The notes beneath the pieces were generated by a model. That model saw only the letters and a list, made by a program, of their open reading frames with translations, was not told the DNA's origin and did not search any database. DNA of 64,000 bases from Sinotaia quadrata (lineage: Eukaryota; Mollusca; Gastropoda; Architaenioglossa; Viviparidae), in the NCBI GenBank assembly GCA_028829895.1, contig CM054182.1, forward strand, positions 60,591,379 to 60,655,378, read 5' to 3'. A program made the translations under genes and the position numbers. Positions 33,974-44,705 of the stretch are shown one piece after another; positions within the stretch are counted from its first letter, which is position 1; every line of letters begins with the position of its first letter.

Positions 33974-34052
33974 TAACATTTTACTTTGCATAAATAGACA
34001 CGTGTCAAATAATAACATTTTACTTTGCATAAATAAACACGTGTCAAAATAA
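33974..34052. repeat. Tandem duplication, 39-bp unit, each with a CACGTG
   Basis: TAACATTTTACTTTGCATAA starts at 33974 and 34013. Each copy contains ACACGTGTC (CACGTG at 33999-34004 and 34038-34043). Confidence 0.92.
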
Positions 34053-34261
34053 CAACATACGTTTGTAAAGAATAAAAAAAATCAGCCAAGCTTTACTTGA
34101 TTTGTAATAGAGTTTTTTTTTTTTTAAAATTCACAAGTAAAATAATGTACAATGATGGAGTAACATATTATCAGTTATAGTTTTATCACATGATAACCGC
34201 GAGTCATGTGAGAGGATTGAGTGTTGTCCTCGTTTAAAGTACTGACGTTCACATCATATTG

Positions 34262-34842
34262 AGAGCAGTGGTCGCCATTTTATGAGTGCTCACAGTAACA
34301 TTGCGATAAAGGCTGTACGCTGACAAAGCGTAACGAGCAGTGGTCGCCATTTTATGAGTACTCACAGTAGCATTGCGATAAAGGCCGTACGCTGACAAAG
34401 TGTAACGAGCAGTGGTCGCCATTTTATGAGTACTCACAGTAGCATTGCGATAAAGGCTGTACGCTGACAAAGCGTAACGAGCAGTGGTCGCCATTTTATG
34501 AGTACTCACAGTAGCATTGCGATAAAGGCTGTACGCTGACAAAGCGTAACGAGCAGTGGTCGCCATTTTATGAGTACTCACAGTAGCATTGCGATAAAGG
34601 CTGTACGCTGACAAAGCGTAACGAGCAGTGGTCGCCATTTTATGAGTACTCACAGTAGCATTGCGATAAAGGCTGTACGCTGACAAAGCGTAACGAGCAG
34701 TGGTCGCCATTTTATGAGTACTCACAGTAGCATTGCGATAAAGGCTGTACGCTGACAAAGTGTAACGAGCAGTGGTCGCCATTTTATGAGTACTCACAGT
34801 AGCATTGCGATAAAGGCTGTACGCTGACAAAGTGTAACGAGC
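34262..34842. repeat. Minisatellite, 72-bp unit, 8 copies, open on the minus strand
   Basis: Units contain GAGCAGTGGTCGCCATTTTA, TGAGTACTCACAGTAGCATT and GCGATAAAGGCTGTACGCTG. Copies are about 97-100% identical. The length is 24 codons, so the minus strand keeps a 193-codon frame built of a 24-residue repeat (STHKMATTARYALSAY-SLYRNATV). No splice or promoter context supports expression. GCCATTTT occurs once per unit (34274, then every 72 bp). Confidence 0.95.
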
Positions 34843-35051
34843 TCTTCACCAATTGGTACTATATTGCTAGAGGGAGACAATTAAGACTAGTACATCGAGT
34901 AACGAAAGTAATAAGTTCCTCAGCTTCCTACAACCTTTATCAACCTTTTTACACTGAAATAATTTTCAGATCTCAGGATACCCCTGCACAAAGATTGCTG
35001 TATTGTTTATTTTTGCGATCTCCCTCTCGGGGACCCCTAGCGACCTGTATC

Positions 35052-35200
35052 CTACATTGAGGTCCTCACAGGGCCCTACATCGAGGTTCTCACAGTACTC
35101 TACATTGAGGTCCTCACAGTATCCTACCTTGAGGTCCTCGCAGTACCCTACATTGAGGTCCTCACAGTACTCTACATTGAGGTCCTCACTACATCCTACG
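35052..35200. repeat. Minisatellite, 24-bp unit, about 6 copies
   Basis: ACATTGAGGTCCTCACAGTA plus CYCT repeats; the unit is 8 codons, so frames on both strands stay open. Confidence 0.93.
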
Positions 35201-36726
35201 CTGAGTGCCTTATAACATCGTTTGCTGATGTTCTTCACTTCTTAATTTCTTTATCCTGTGCTATAACATCGCCTGTTCGTAACTTGAGTTTGTACCTAAA
35301 GCTAGTGGACAAAAGCAGTCTTGTACATATCTAGCACCAAGCGTATTGCTTAAGAACTATTGACTTTCTTTCCACCAACCTTCTCCATTAAAAAAAGAAG
35401 AAGAAAAATTTGAAATTTAATGCAAAGCTATTTCTTTCTATTTACACGACAATGCGGATGTTGTTCTTCAACATAAAACACTACAAAGACGTCACTTTCT
35501 TTAGGGAGAGGTCACATTTGTCACTCCACTCAAGTACGAGATAAAGGTCTACTTAATCCGTTCTCGTTTCTAGGGTGAAACTGAAATTTTGGTTCGAGGC
35601 ATTTAAGACCAAAACAGATCGCGCCAGAGCACCCTGAAAGGCAGATCTCGTTTCTCACAGTAAGTTGAGCGTGGCAATGAATGGACTTTAATCCCAGATT
35701 ATCTTTCGTTCGATTAAATACAACGGTTCAGTAGCAGTGGGCTCTGGTCTGGTATTTACGTGCGATTGGAATAGCCGTTTACTGAAGGTGCTGCAATGCA
35801 CAAATATTGTCTGGATTTTCTTTAGAGTGTATGCTTTCTAAACCATTAGTATTACTACTACTTCTGACTAATAATGAACAATTAAAAAGTAAATATTTTT
35901 TAGTTTTTTTTTTATTGTTACAACTTTACCTCCTCCTCCCCCACACACCCTCCCGCTCCCCAGGCTTGGGACCCACAGTTCAAGAATCTTTTCAGTTAGA
36001 CTTTCTTGTAGTGAGCTGTCGATAATCCGCGCGTCATATGTTGTGCAGGGCCCGTACACACATTTCCTTTTTGAAGGGCGTGTTCTCTGCCTAACACCAA
36101 ACACTTGTTGCGTCACATAGTTGTCATTGCTATGTAGGAGGGATCAGAGGTTTTTCCAACTCTGACCTAAGATCTCTCAGGGCTAAAAGAAGAACTGGCG
36201 AACGTTTTAGAACACGACGTGCGTTGACACCAGACGTAAAGTTGACTTTGCAGAGGTGACCTCGGTGGCCTGACTGGAAGCTGGAGAGCACGCTTTCTAG
36301 TCTGTGTGGCGTTGACCTGGATCGATGTTTATAGGCATTGGATCGATCACTCATTTGCTATCTCTTAGTTTCTGCATCTTTATACACCGCCCACAACCCT
36401 CCCCCCCCAACTTGTGCTCGGCAAGACCTTTCACTAGCAATCAAGCTACCCAGTCACTGTTGACGTATGGAGAAATTAATGATGTATATATTATGCGGAG
36501 TTTGTGCTTTTTATTCGCTAATTGTGAACATGATTTTGATTGAGCGTGTATTGGGTATTTCTTTATCATCAGTATAAAAAAAACTATTATTCACGAGCAT
36601 ACCCTGGGAGTATAGTAATATCCGGTATACAATGAAAAATAAAACTGAGCAAATAATGCACCAAACTGAGTTATACTGATACTTAGACATTCATATATTC
36701 GCGCTCTGACTAGCATTCAATGTCTC
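35201..36726. other. Unique sequence, no gene recognised
   Basis: The part 35990-36330 is noticeably less AT-rich and has a 74-codon minus-strand frame (36130-36354) without a recognisable domain. No persuasive exon borders. Confidence 0.45.
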
Positions 36727-36733
36727 TCACACA

Positions 36734-36792
<59 letters not shown>
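36727..36792. repeat. (CA)n microsatellite, about 65 bp
   Basis: CA dinucleotides with two early interruptions (CTCACAC). Confidence 0.97.
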
Positions 36793-36795
<3 letters not shown>

Positions 36796-36839
36796 TACTC
36801 TCACGCAGGTACATTGCCATTTTTTATTTTCATTTATCT

Positions 36840-37400
36840 TTTGGTCCACTTGTTAGTACTGTGATCCCTTTCTGAGTACTTTAGCTTTACTTATGACCCA
36901 CTTTGAGCACTTTAACTTTATTTTTGGCCTACTTAGAGTATTTTAGTTTTACTTATGGCCCACTTTGAGTACTTTAGCTTTACTTTTATGGCCCACTTGA
37001 GTACTTTAGCTTTATTTTTGGCCCACTTTGAGTACTTTAACTTTATTTTTGGCCCACTTTGAGTACTTTAGCTTTACTTATGACCCACTTTGAGTACTTT
37101 AGCTTTACTTATGACCCACTTTCAGTACTTTAGCTTTATTTTTGGCCCACTTTGAGTACTTTAGCCTTACTTATGGCCCACTTTAGCTTTTATCTTTTTG
37201 TTCAATTCTGAATACTTCAGCTTTTGTCTTTTGGCTCTTCTTAGTATTTTAGCTTTATGTTTTGGTCCCCTTCCGAGTATTTAACGTTTATCATTTGATC
37301 CATTTCTGAGAACTTTTGTTTTCTGGTCCTCTTCTGAGTGCTTTAGCTTTATCTTTTCGCACACTTCAGAATACTTTAGATTTTGTCTTTTGATTCTGTT
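36840..37400. repeat. Minisatellite, 31-bp unit, about 10-16 copies with diverged 3' flank
   Basis: GCCCACTTTGAGTACTTTAG followed by CTTTACTTATG repeats at 31 bp (37021, 37052, 37083). Copies from 37200 on are strongly diverged (TTTTGGTCCCCTTCYGAGTA). Confidence 0.9.
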
Positions 37401-38059
37401 CGAGTACTTTAGCTGCTATATTTGGGTTCACTTCAATCGTTGTCATGTTCACTGTAAATACTTTTCTTTTTTCCCACTCCCGGCTTCGTTTATTGGCTTC
37501 TCGCAAGGACCCCCCCACCTCCAAATAATAAAATATATATATATATACTCGAAAAATACTCGTGGCCATTGTTAGAACCTATTATTTTGCAGTGTGCTTC
37601 TCTCTGTTTATTTTGTTTAGATTGTGTTATATATATTCTTAAACACACACACAAACACACAAGCGCATACACACTGCTTAAAGTTTAAACGGACAGCAAA
37701 TATTGCTAAATATTGCTAAAGATTAAATACGTAATTTACACTATTAAAACTCATCATTTTGAATGACATCTGCATCATTTGATAACTTCATTCGCTGTTA
37801 AGGAGCCATGACTCTCTGAAGGAGTTAATACCAGTCTGCTAACAGTGCAGCCTTCACCTAAGTGCAAATTCTCTTGTTAAAGTTCGTTGGAATAGGAGTA
37901 GGAATAGACACAGTTAGTGAGCTGGGGCGCTGTTTAATTGATAATGCATTGCTTCTGTTTGTTCATTGTGCAGACGGATTCTCATTGACATGATGATCAT
38001 CTAATACCATCATCAACAGTTGTAGAGATACTCAAGTGTAGAGACACAGTACACGTATA

Positions 38060-38225
38060 TCCTAGTGACAGGTCATCCACCACTTGTGTCGCAGCTTTCC
38101 CAAATCACAATTTGGAGTACTTTGTACCCGTGAGACGGGCATATGCGGGTCAAATTCTCGCCTCTGTCGGTATTTGAGCACCGCCTGATTCGATAGCATA
38201 ATCCTTGCAAAGCGGTGTTTGGTCA
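38060..38225 (+). mobile_element. Possible tRNA-derived SINE fragment
   Basis: CCCGTGAGACGGG at 38127-38139 forms a 5-bp stem with 3-nt loop. GCGGGTCAAATTCTCGC at 38145-38161 forms a T-arm-like 5-bp stem with a 7-nt TCAAATT loop, close to a tRNA B box. A clear acceptor stem and A box in the right place were not found, so it is at best a decayed tRNA-like element. Confidence 0.25.
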
Positions 38226-39204
38226 TCGTTAAACTGGAGAGAGTCGTGTGCACATTAGTGTTTAATCAAAGTGCAGACAACGTGCTTGTTCGTCACAGGT
38301 ATTTATTCGTCACAGGTATTTCGGCAGCTCGTTCTCGTACTAGGTGTGTGTGTGTGTGTGTGGGGGGGGGGATTGCGTCGTTTTTGTTTTACGACAGAAA
38401 CTTCCTGGAAATACATCAGACTGATTTGTAAGTCAGTCTGTACGATTTCTCGTTTAATGAATTGTTGTTGATGTTGTCCCTGTGTGTGTCTGTGTGTTTG
38501 TGACTGGCTGATTGATTATCTGATGTAGGCCTGCTTGTTTAATTCATTCTGTTGAATGTTGGTTTCACTTGTTTACAATACTTAGTAGGACATCCATCGA
38601 ATAATGTACTTAGCAAGATTCTTATCGATTAATATATTTATGGGGCAATCTGTTACCCGTGGCTGTCATGTTTTTAACATGCAATGGTTTCTGAATGTTG
38701 TTTTTATATCAGTAACAGACTACTTAACGTTAAAATATATAAATTTACCTTTTAAAAACTTGATTTTTAAAGTGTAAACCACTCTGTGAATAGTAAAAAA
38801 AATCAGGTGTGCATATAAAAATCGAGTACTCAGAAATCTAAATTTTAAAAAAAAAATGTTTACGCATAACTTCCTACGGGTTTCACTGAAGACGGCCACA
38901 GCTAAATAGATTAACCGTCTCCCCTGGGAGCCTGTTCCATGAAAATACATTAATCAGCAGTCTGAGTTGTCGCAGAGTTTTGTTTTGTTATCTTGTCCGA
39001 TCGACGCAGACTTCTGAGTATTATGAGCACTGTTGAGAAATGAGCAGAGATCATGTACACCGGTCATAGACCTGAGATGTGAGTGACATGCCTTTCATGG
39101 ACCGTGGACGTTGTGTCAAACGGAAAGATTAACGATTCACGGCATGGTCGTAGGCCCGACATTTTTAGTCAAAGCATTTTGTGCGCTAACTGTGAAATTT
39201 ACCG

Positions 39205-39430
39205 GCGCCGCAACCTTGCTTTTCTCACAGGCTGGTGCAATTTGGCAAGGACCGGGTTCTTAGAGTACAGAGAAGTTTGCTGGCATCGCAATCTTGCTTT
39301 TCTCACAGGCTGGTGCAATTTGGCATGGACCGGGCTCTTACGAGTGCAGGTGAGAAATTTACAGACGTCACAGTTTTAGTTTTAACACAGTTTAGCATGG
39401 GCAGTGCTCTTAGGAATACAGGTGAGTTGT
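39205..39430. repeat. Tandem repeat of about 80 bp, about 3 copies
   Basis: CTTGCTTTTCTCACAGGCTG followed by GTGCAATTTGGCAWGGACCG occurs at about 39214 and 39293, with a diverged third copy from 39370. Each unit contains CTCACAGG, acceptor-like. Confidence 0.88.
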
Positions 39431-39464
39431 CACGAGCCCGCAGTCACGGCCCCGTCTTGGACTG

Positions 39465-40230
39465 AGATTTGCTTGACTCGACATTAGAGACCTCTTGTCT
39501 ATGTGATTTGACGTTAGAGATCTCTTATCATTGTGATTTGCTCGACTTGACATTAGAGATTTCTTATCTTTGTGATTTGCCTGGCTTGACATTAGAGATC
39601 TCTTATCTTTGTGATTTGCCTGGCTTGACATTAGAGATTTCGTATTATTGTGATTTGCCTGGCTTGTCATTAGAGATCTCTTATCTTTGTGATTTGCCTG
39701 GCTTGACATTAGAGATCTCGTATTATTGTGATTTGCCTGGCTTGTCATTAGAGATCTCTTATCTTTGTGATTTGCCTGGCTTGACATTAGAGATCTCTTT
39801 GTGATTTGCCTGGCTTGACATTAGAGATCTCGTATTATTGTGATTTGCCTGGCTTGTCATTAGAGATCTCTTATCTTTGTGATTTGCCTGGCTTGACATT
39901 AGAGATCTCTTATCTTTGTGATTTGCCTGGCTTGACATTAGAAATATCTTATCTTTGTGATTTGCCTGGCTTAACATTAGAGATCTCTTATCTTTGTGAT
40001 TTGCCTGGCTTGACACTAGAGATCTCGTATCTATGTGATTTGCCTGGTTTGACATTAGAGATATCTTATCTATGTGATTTGCCTGGCTTGACATTGGAGA
40101 TCTCTTATCTTTGTGATTTGCCTGGCTTGACATTAGAGATCTCTTATCTTTGTGATTTGCCTGACTTGACATTAGAGATCTCTTTGTGATTTGCCTGGCT
40201 TGACATTGGAGATCTCTTATCTATGTGATT
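39465..40230. repeat. Minisatellite, 39-bp unit, about 19-20 copies, open on both strands
   Basis: CTTGACATTAGAGATCTCTT followed by ATCTTTGTGATTTGCCTGG. The unit is 13 codons, so a LTLEISYLCDLPG repeat runs on + and a MSSQANHKDKRSL repeat on minus, each broken by occasional 12-bp-shortened units (near 39796 and 40180). Considered non-coding. Confidence 0.95.
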
Positions 40231-41068
40231 CGTTACTTGTATTGTCGCACTTTAAGTTTCTTGTCGCTGGCGCAGTGCTGTAAAAACGCCAGAGCCTAAG
40301 AGCCTTCCATAAAATGCACTCCACGTCGTTTGCCTTTGGGAAAAGGGTTCTCCAAACTTGCGACTAGTTTCGCACGTTTAATTTCCAAATGCGAGTGAGT
40401 TGTTTCCCCCTTGTAGCTACACTATATATTGTAATCTTACTGTTTGCGTCTGATCCATATTGCAGATTGCTCGAGGGGTCGGGGAGGAAGGGGTTAAAGA
40501 AGAGAAGTTCAATTAGAGTATTAGCAGGGTATATAGTTAAATATGCTTTCAAGAAAGAACTTTGCGAAGAATATTTTGTGCAGGTTTGCCCCTAAGACCG
40601 CAAATCGAATTCTTCTCATATTGAGAAAGGGAGATAACTAGCTATCATATGTCATTGGGAGATAACTAAATTTATCACTTTTTCTTTCTTGGAAGGAAAG
40701 GTGTTAAAATACTGGGAATGGATGTTAGCAGTTTATGTAAGTACTTTCTTTAATTTGAACAATGTGTTAAACTACGTCTGCAGGTGCGTGTACATTATAT
40801 AATGTAACGAAATGTATTTGAATCCTATAATTTCAGCAACAAACACAACTGTTAATTCAGTCGAACTATTCAGCGAAATTGCTCTTTGTGCATCGGGCAA
40901 CAGAAATAAAATCCACTTATGCCACAGGGAGAACATGTGCCTGATAGATCGGAGCATAACCAGCCAAATTATTTATTTTAAAGATGACTGTGTTTTTAAA
41001 ATAAATAAATAAATAAAACATCGTCTGCACTCTCCACATCGTACAATCGTCGTCGTTCCCTCAGAGAT
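40231..41068. other. Unique sequence with two GGGAGATAACT words, no gene recognised
   Basis: AAAGGGAGATAACT at 40626-40639 and GGGAGATAACT at 40657-40667. Short frames of 61-68 codons show no domains. Confidence 0.55.
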
Positions 41069-41640
41069 GTTTGTCATTTCGCGGTGCTATTTTTATCTTT
41101 CGTTGTACATATACATGTTTGTCATTTCGCGGTGCTATTTTTATCTTTCGTTGTACATATACATGTTTGTCATTTCGCGGTGCTATTTTTATCTTTCGTT
41201 GTACATATACATGCGTGTCATTTCGCGGTGCTATTTTTATCTTTCGTTGTACATATACATGCGTGTCATTTCGCGGTGCTATTTTTATCTTTCGTTGTAC
41301 ATATACATGCGTGTGTCATTTCGCGGTGCTATTTTTATCTTTCGTTGTACATATACATGCGTGTCATTTCGCGGTGCTATTTTTATCTTTCGTTGTACAT
41401 ATACACGTGTGTCATTTCGCGGTGCTATTTTTATCTTTCGTTGTACATATACACGTGTGTCATTTCGCGGTGCTATTTTTATCTTTCGTTGTACATATAC
41501 ACGTGTGTCATTTCGCGGTGCTATTTTTATCTTTCGTTGTACATATACACGTGTGTCATTTCGCGGTGCTATTTTTATCTTTCGTTGTACATATACACGT
41601 GTGTCATTTCGCGGTGCTATTTTTATCTTTCATTGTACAT
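41069..41640. repeat. Minisatellite, 48-bp unit, 12 copies, open in three + frames
   Basis: TCATTTCGCGGTGCTATTTT starts at 41074, 41122, 41170, 41218, 41266, 41316, 41364, 41412, 41460, 41508, 41556 and 41604. One 2-bp GT insertion precedes the sixth copy. Linker variants are ordered: TGTTTG first, then TGCGTG, then CACGTGTG in the last five or six copies, a record of stepwise block expansion. The unit is 16 codons with no stop in any + frame, so three overlapping frames of about 191 codons appear; none is considered a gene. Confidence 0.96.
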
Positions 41641-42211
41641 GATCCATAAATGTCAGTAATATGATCAGCGTTGAAGCTCAGACTACACGTTTAAAGCATG
41701 GCGATTTGTTATTCTGGCCTTTCCTGGAATATCCAGAGCAGACGATTAGGGTCATTCTTTAAGTCACGTGACACACTAGGATATGACATCAATATGTGTT
41801 TCTTAGTAATTAAAAAGCAACTCATTTGGCAATGCGAAACTCATCGTCAAATAACATTTTCACTTTGTCAATCACATTCAAGAATTTGCTTAGCGATTCT
41901 TGTTTACTTTTCTTTTTAGACAATTCCATTAGTAGGATTACACAGTGGTATTAACATTCCTTTAAAATCTGAAGTTCGAATGTCAAACTGTTGCTTTGTG
42001 TAAAATACACAAGAACTCCAGTTACCAGAGTCTGTGGTGCTTGCATGGCATTGTGCCTGGGTTTAAAGTGGGGTTTTTTTTCGTCTTGTCGCTGTTAATC
42101 TGTCTTTTACTTGCTGTTCGCAAGACATAGAGCTCAGGAGCATATTGCGCCCCTAAATGAGATTTGCATTAGAAAATAAATTCACCCCAATACTTTAAGT
42201 AGACCGATGAA
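41641..42211. other. Unique sequence, no gene recognised
   Basis: A 73-codon + frame at 41698-41919 has no recognised domain. A CACGTG palindrome context (GTCACGTGAC) occurs at about 41763-41772. Confidence 0.5.
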
Positions 42212-42590
42212 TTCTTGCGTTTGTAGTTATAATAGCGAACTTAGTTGTAGTTATAATAGCGAACTTAGTTGTAGTTATAATAGCGAATCTATTTGTAGTT
42301 ATAATAGCTAACTTAGTTGTAGTTATAATAACGAACTTAGTTGTAGCTATAATAGGAAACTTAGTTGTAGCTATAATATCAAACTTAGTTATAGCTATAA
42401 TACTAATAGTTATAATAGCGAAGCTACTTGTAGTTAGAATAGCGAACTTAGTTGTAGTTATAATAGGGAACTTAGTTGTAGTTATAATAGGGAACTTAGT
42501 TGTAGTTATAATAGGGAACTTAGTTGTAGTTATAGCTAACTTAGTTGTAGCTATAATAGCGAACCTAACTTGGTTGTAGTTATCAATTCT
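42212..42590. repeat. Minisatellite, 24-bp unit, about 15 copies
   Basis: TTGTAGTTATAATAGCGAAC plus TTAG repeats with substitutions and short deletions. Unit of 8 codons gives a minus-strand ITTTKFAI repeat frame of 135 codons. Confidence 0.94.
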
Positions 42591-42669
42591 AACTCTATAC
42601 ATAGTGTGATCTTAGAGGCGCAAAAGTATTGCTTGGTGTGTATCGAGAGGAGTCTTCTTCTTTACTTTG

Positions 42670-42760
42670 TAAAATCATTTAGAAAGGGGGAATAAATTGT
42701 TAAATCATTTAGAAAGGGGGAAATAAATTGAAAAATCATTTAGAAAGGGGAGATAACTTG
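42670..42760. repeat. Tandem repeat, about 32-34 bp, 3 copies
   Basis: AAATCATTTAGAAAGGGG followed by AATAAATTG occurs three times; the last copy ends in AGATAACTTG. Confidence 0.9.
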
Positions 42761-43231
42761 GATGCATTTAAAATAATTTGTATTATACCAATGTTCTCTT
42801 TCTTCATAGAAAGGTGCGGTGCATTCCGGGATAGTAATATCGGGGTACGAGACGCTTAGGTCATAGGGAGAGTGTTCATGCATCAGTTTAAATATGGCTC
42901 ATGGCTGTTACTACCTCCCCTTTAGAAGAAAGTAAGTCTACTCTAAACAGACCTAAGTTTTCTCTCCGCCAATGCTGGTTGAAAGTAACAGATTTTAAAT
43001 TACTTTTAGGACTCTTATAGAAATATCCAACGGACGTCTGTCTGTTTATACCTGTCAGTTTGCATCTCTGGCCGATGTCCAGAGTGTTATGTCGGATTTG
43101 AACAATTCGTGTGTGTACTTTTCTCACAGTGATTGAAGGACACAACAGATGTATTTATAGTAAACTCTGTGATCGGTACCGCAAGAGAGAGGAAGGAATA
43201 GGGTATTAGAAAAAGATAAAATGCAAACCAT

Positions 43232-43305
<74 letters not shown>
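43232..43305. repeat. (CT)n microsatellite, about 74 bp
   Basis: Uninterrupted CT dinucleotides. Confidence 0.98.
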
Positions 43306-43307
<2 letters not shown>

Positions 43308-43774
43308 GCGGACGCGCACGTACAGACTTATTTTCTCCTTATTTCGTCATTTCTACAAAAGTCACAATTTAAATATATTGTATTGGCTCCTTTCTTAATG
43401 TATCTTACGCTGTTTCCATTTTAAGTGTGTGTGGGGGCTGGGGGGTGGAGGAAGAAAAATTTAAAAAATAAAACTATTGATTTGTTATATGCTGATTTGT
43501 ATTGGTTTTCATGACATTAGGTTTACAAGTCTGCAGCAAATTGAAGTCAGAATTCCAAATCCTATTTCCAACTTTCTAAATCCTAAAACAGTTTACCGGT
43601 ACATGCAACCATCTTGCCATTGCAACTAGCTAAGGGGAAGTAAATCGCCTGTGCTCCCTGACTTAACATCTTGAACAGTTATAACTAAAGAATAAATGAC
43701 TTCCATTGCTTGTTCCGTTTACGTATATTATGAGTGCAAGGTAAGTTCTCTAACATTTTAGACACATAGCTCGC

Positions 43775-44010
43775 GTTGAGTGCTTCATAGAAGTCCATTC
43801 TGGCGCTCAGTACGTCATAAAAGTCCATTCTAGTGCTCAATACGTCGCAAAAGTCCATTCTAGCGTTTAGTACGTGATAAAAGTCCATTTGTTGCTCAGT
43901 ACGTTGCAAAAGTACATTCTAATTCTCACCACTCTAGCGCTCAGTACGTCAGAAAAGTCCATTCTAGTGCTCTATTGCTCAGTACGTCAGAAAGTCCATT
44001 CTTGCGCTTA
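43775..44010. repeat. Minisatellite, 30-bp unit, about 7 copies
   Basis: AAAGTCCATTCTAGYGCTCA followed by RTACGTCRYA repeats (AAGTCCATTC at 43791, 43821, 43851). Copies after 43930 have indels. Confidence 0.9.
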
Positions 44011-44514
44011 TTGTTCAATGAGAATAGGAGGCCGTCTTTAAAATATTATAATCATTATTATTCTTGCGTCGCTTTGGCCGATTGTCACCAAACAGAAGTT
44101 ATTCTCAAAAATGCCATAAGTTTCGAGAAGGCCTTTGTGTCAGTACTTGTATTTGATTCCGTGGGTGTGAATCGTTAGTTTCGAAAGTGCCTTACCGTCC
44201 GCGAAATCAACGAATCTTGTTGAACACCCAGCAGAAGTGATTGAATCAGCCAGTGGAAATTATATGTCCATTCTGCATCATTAATTCTATACACTATCAT
44301 TATAGGCATTGTTTGCGGGGCTGCCTTGTGCTTTTAGTTTTGTTATTGTTAATTCATTTAAATATTGAAATGTACATTTGTTTGAGTGTTATGTGAATAA
44401 TTTCTGACAGTTCTGAAATCACGGTTTTATCGTGCCAAACATGCCACAACGAGGGAAAACAACTCGTAAATAAGTTCTCACTTTCTCCCCCACTCTTTCT
44501 CCCTTTGGCCGATT

Positions 44515-44705
44515 TCTTCACGCACGCTTACAGACTTAAGTGTTTAAATAAATCACTTTTGATACTGAAACAGTTTCCTGTTACCACGATTTAACAAGTG
44601 TAATATTTATATTCACGCACGCTTTCAGACTTGCGTGTTTAAATAAATCACTTTTGATACTGAAACAGTTTCCTGTTACCACGACTTTACAAGTGTAATA
44701 TTTAT
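44515..44705. repeat. Tandem duplication, 95-bp unit, 2 copies
   Basis: CGCACGCT starts at 44521 and 44616; both copies contain TTTAAATAAATCACTTTTGA and CAGTTTCCTGTTACCACGA. Confidence 0.94.

Noticed and set aside
36130..36354. 74-codon minus-strand frame in a less AT-rich block
   Set aside because: No recognisable domain and no convincing exon borders.
34262..41640. CRISPR-like arrays
   Set aside because: Units are contiguous tandem copies with no unique spacers between conserved repeats, in an animal genome context.
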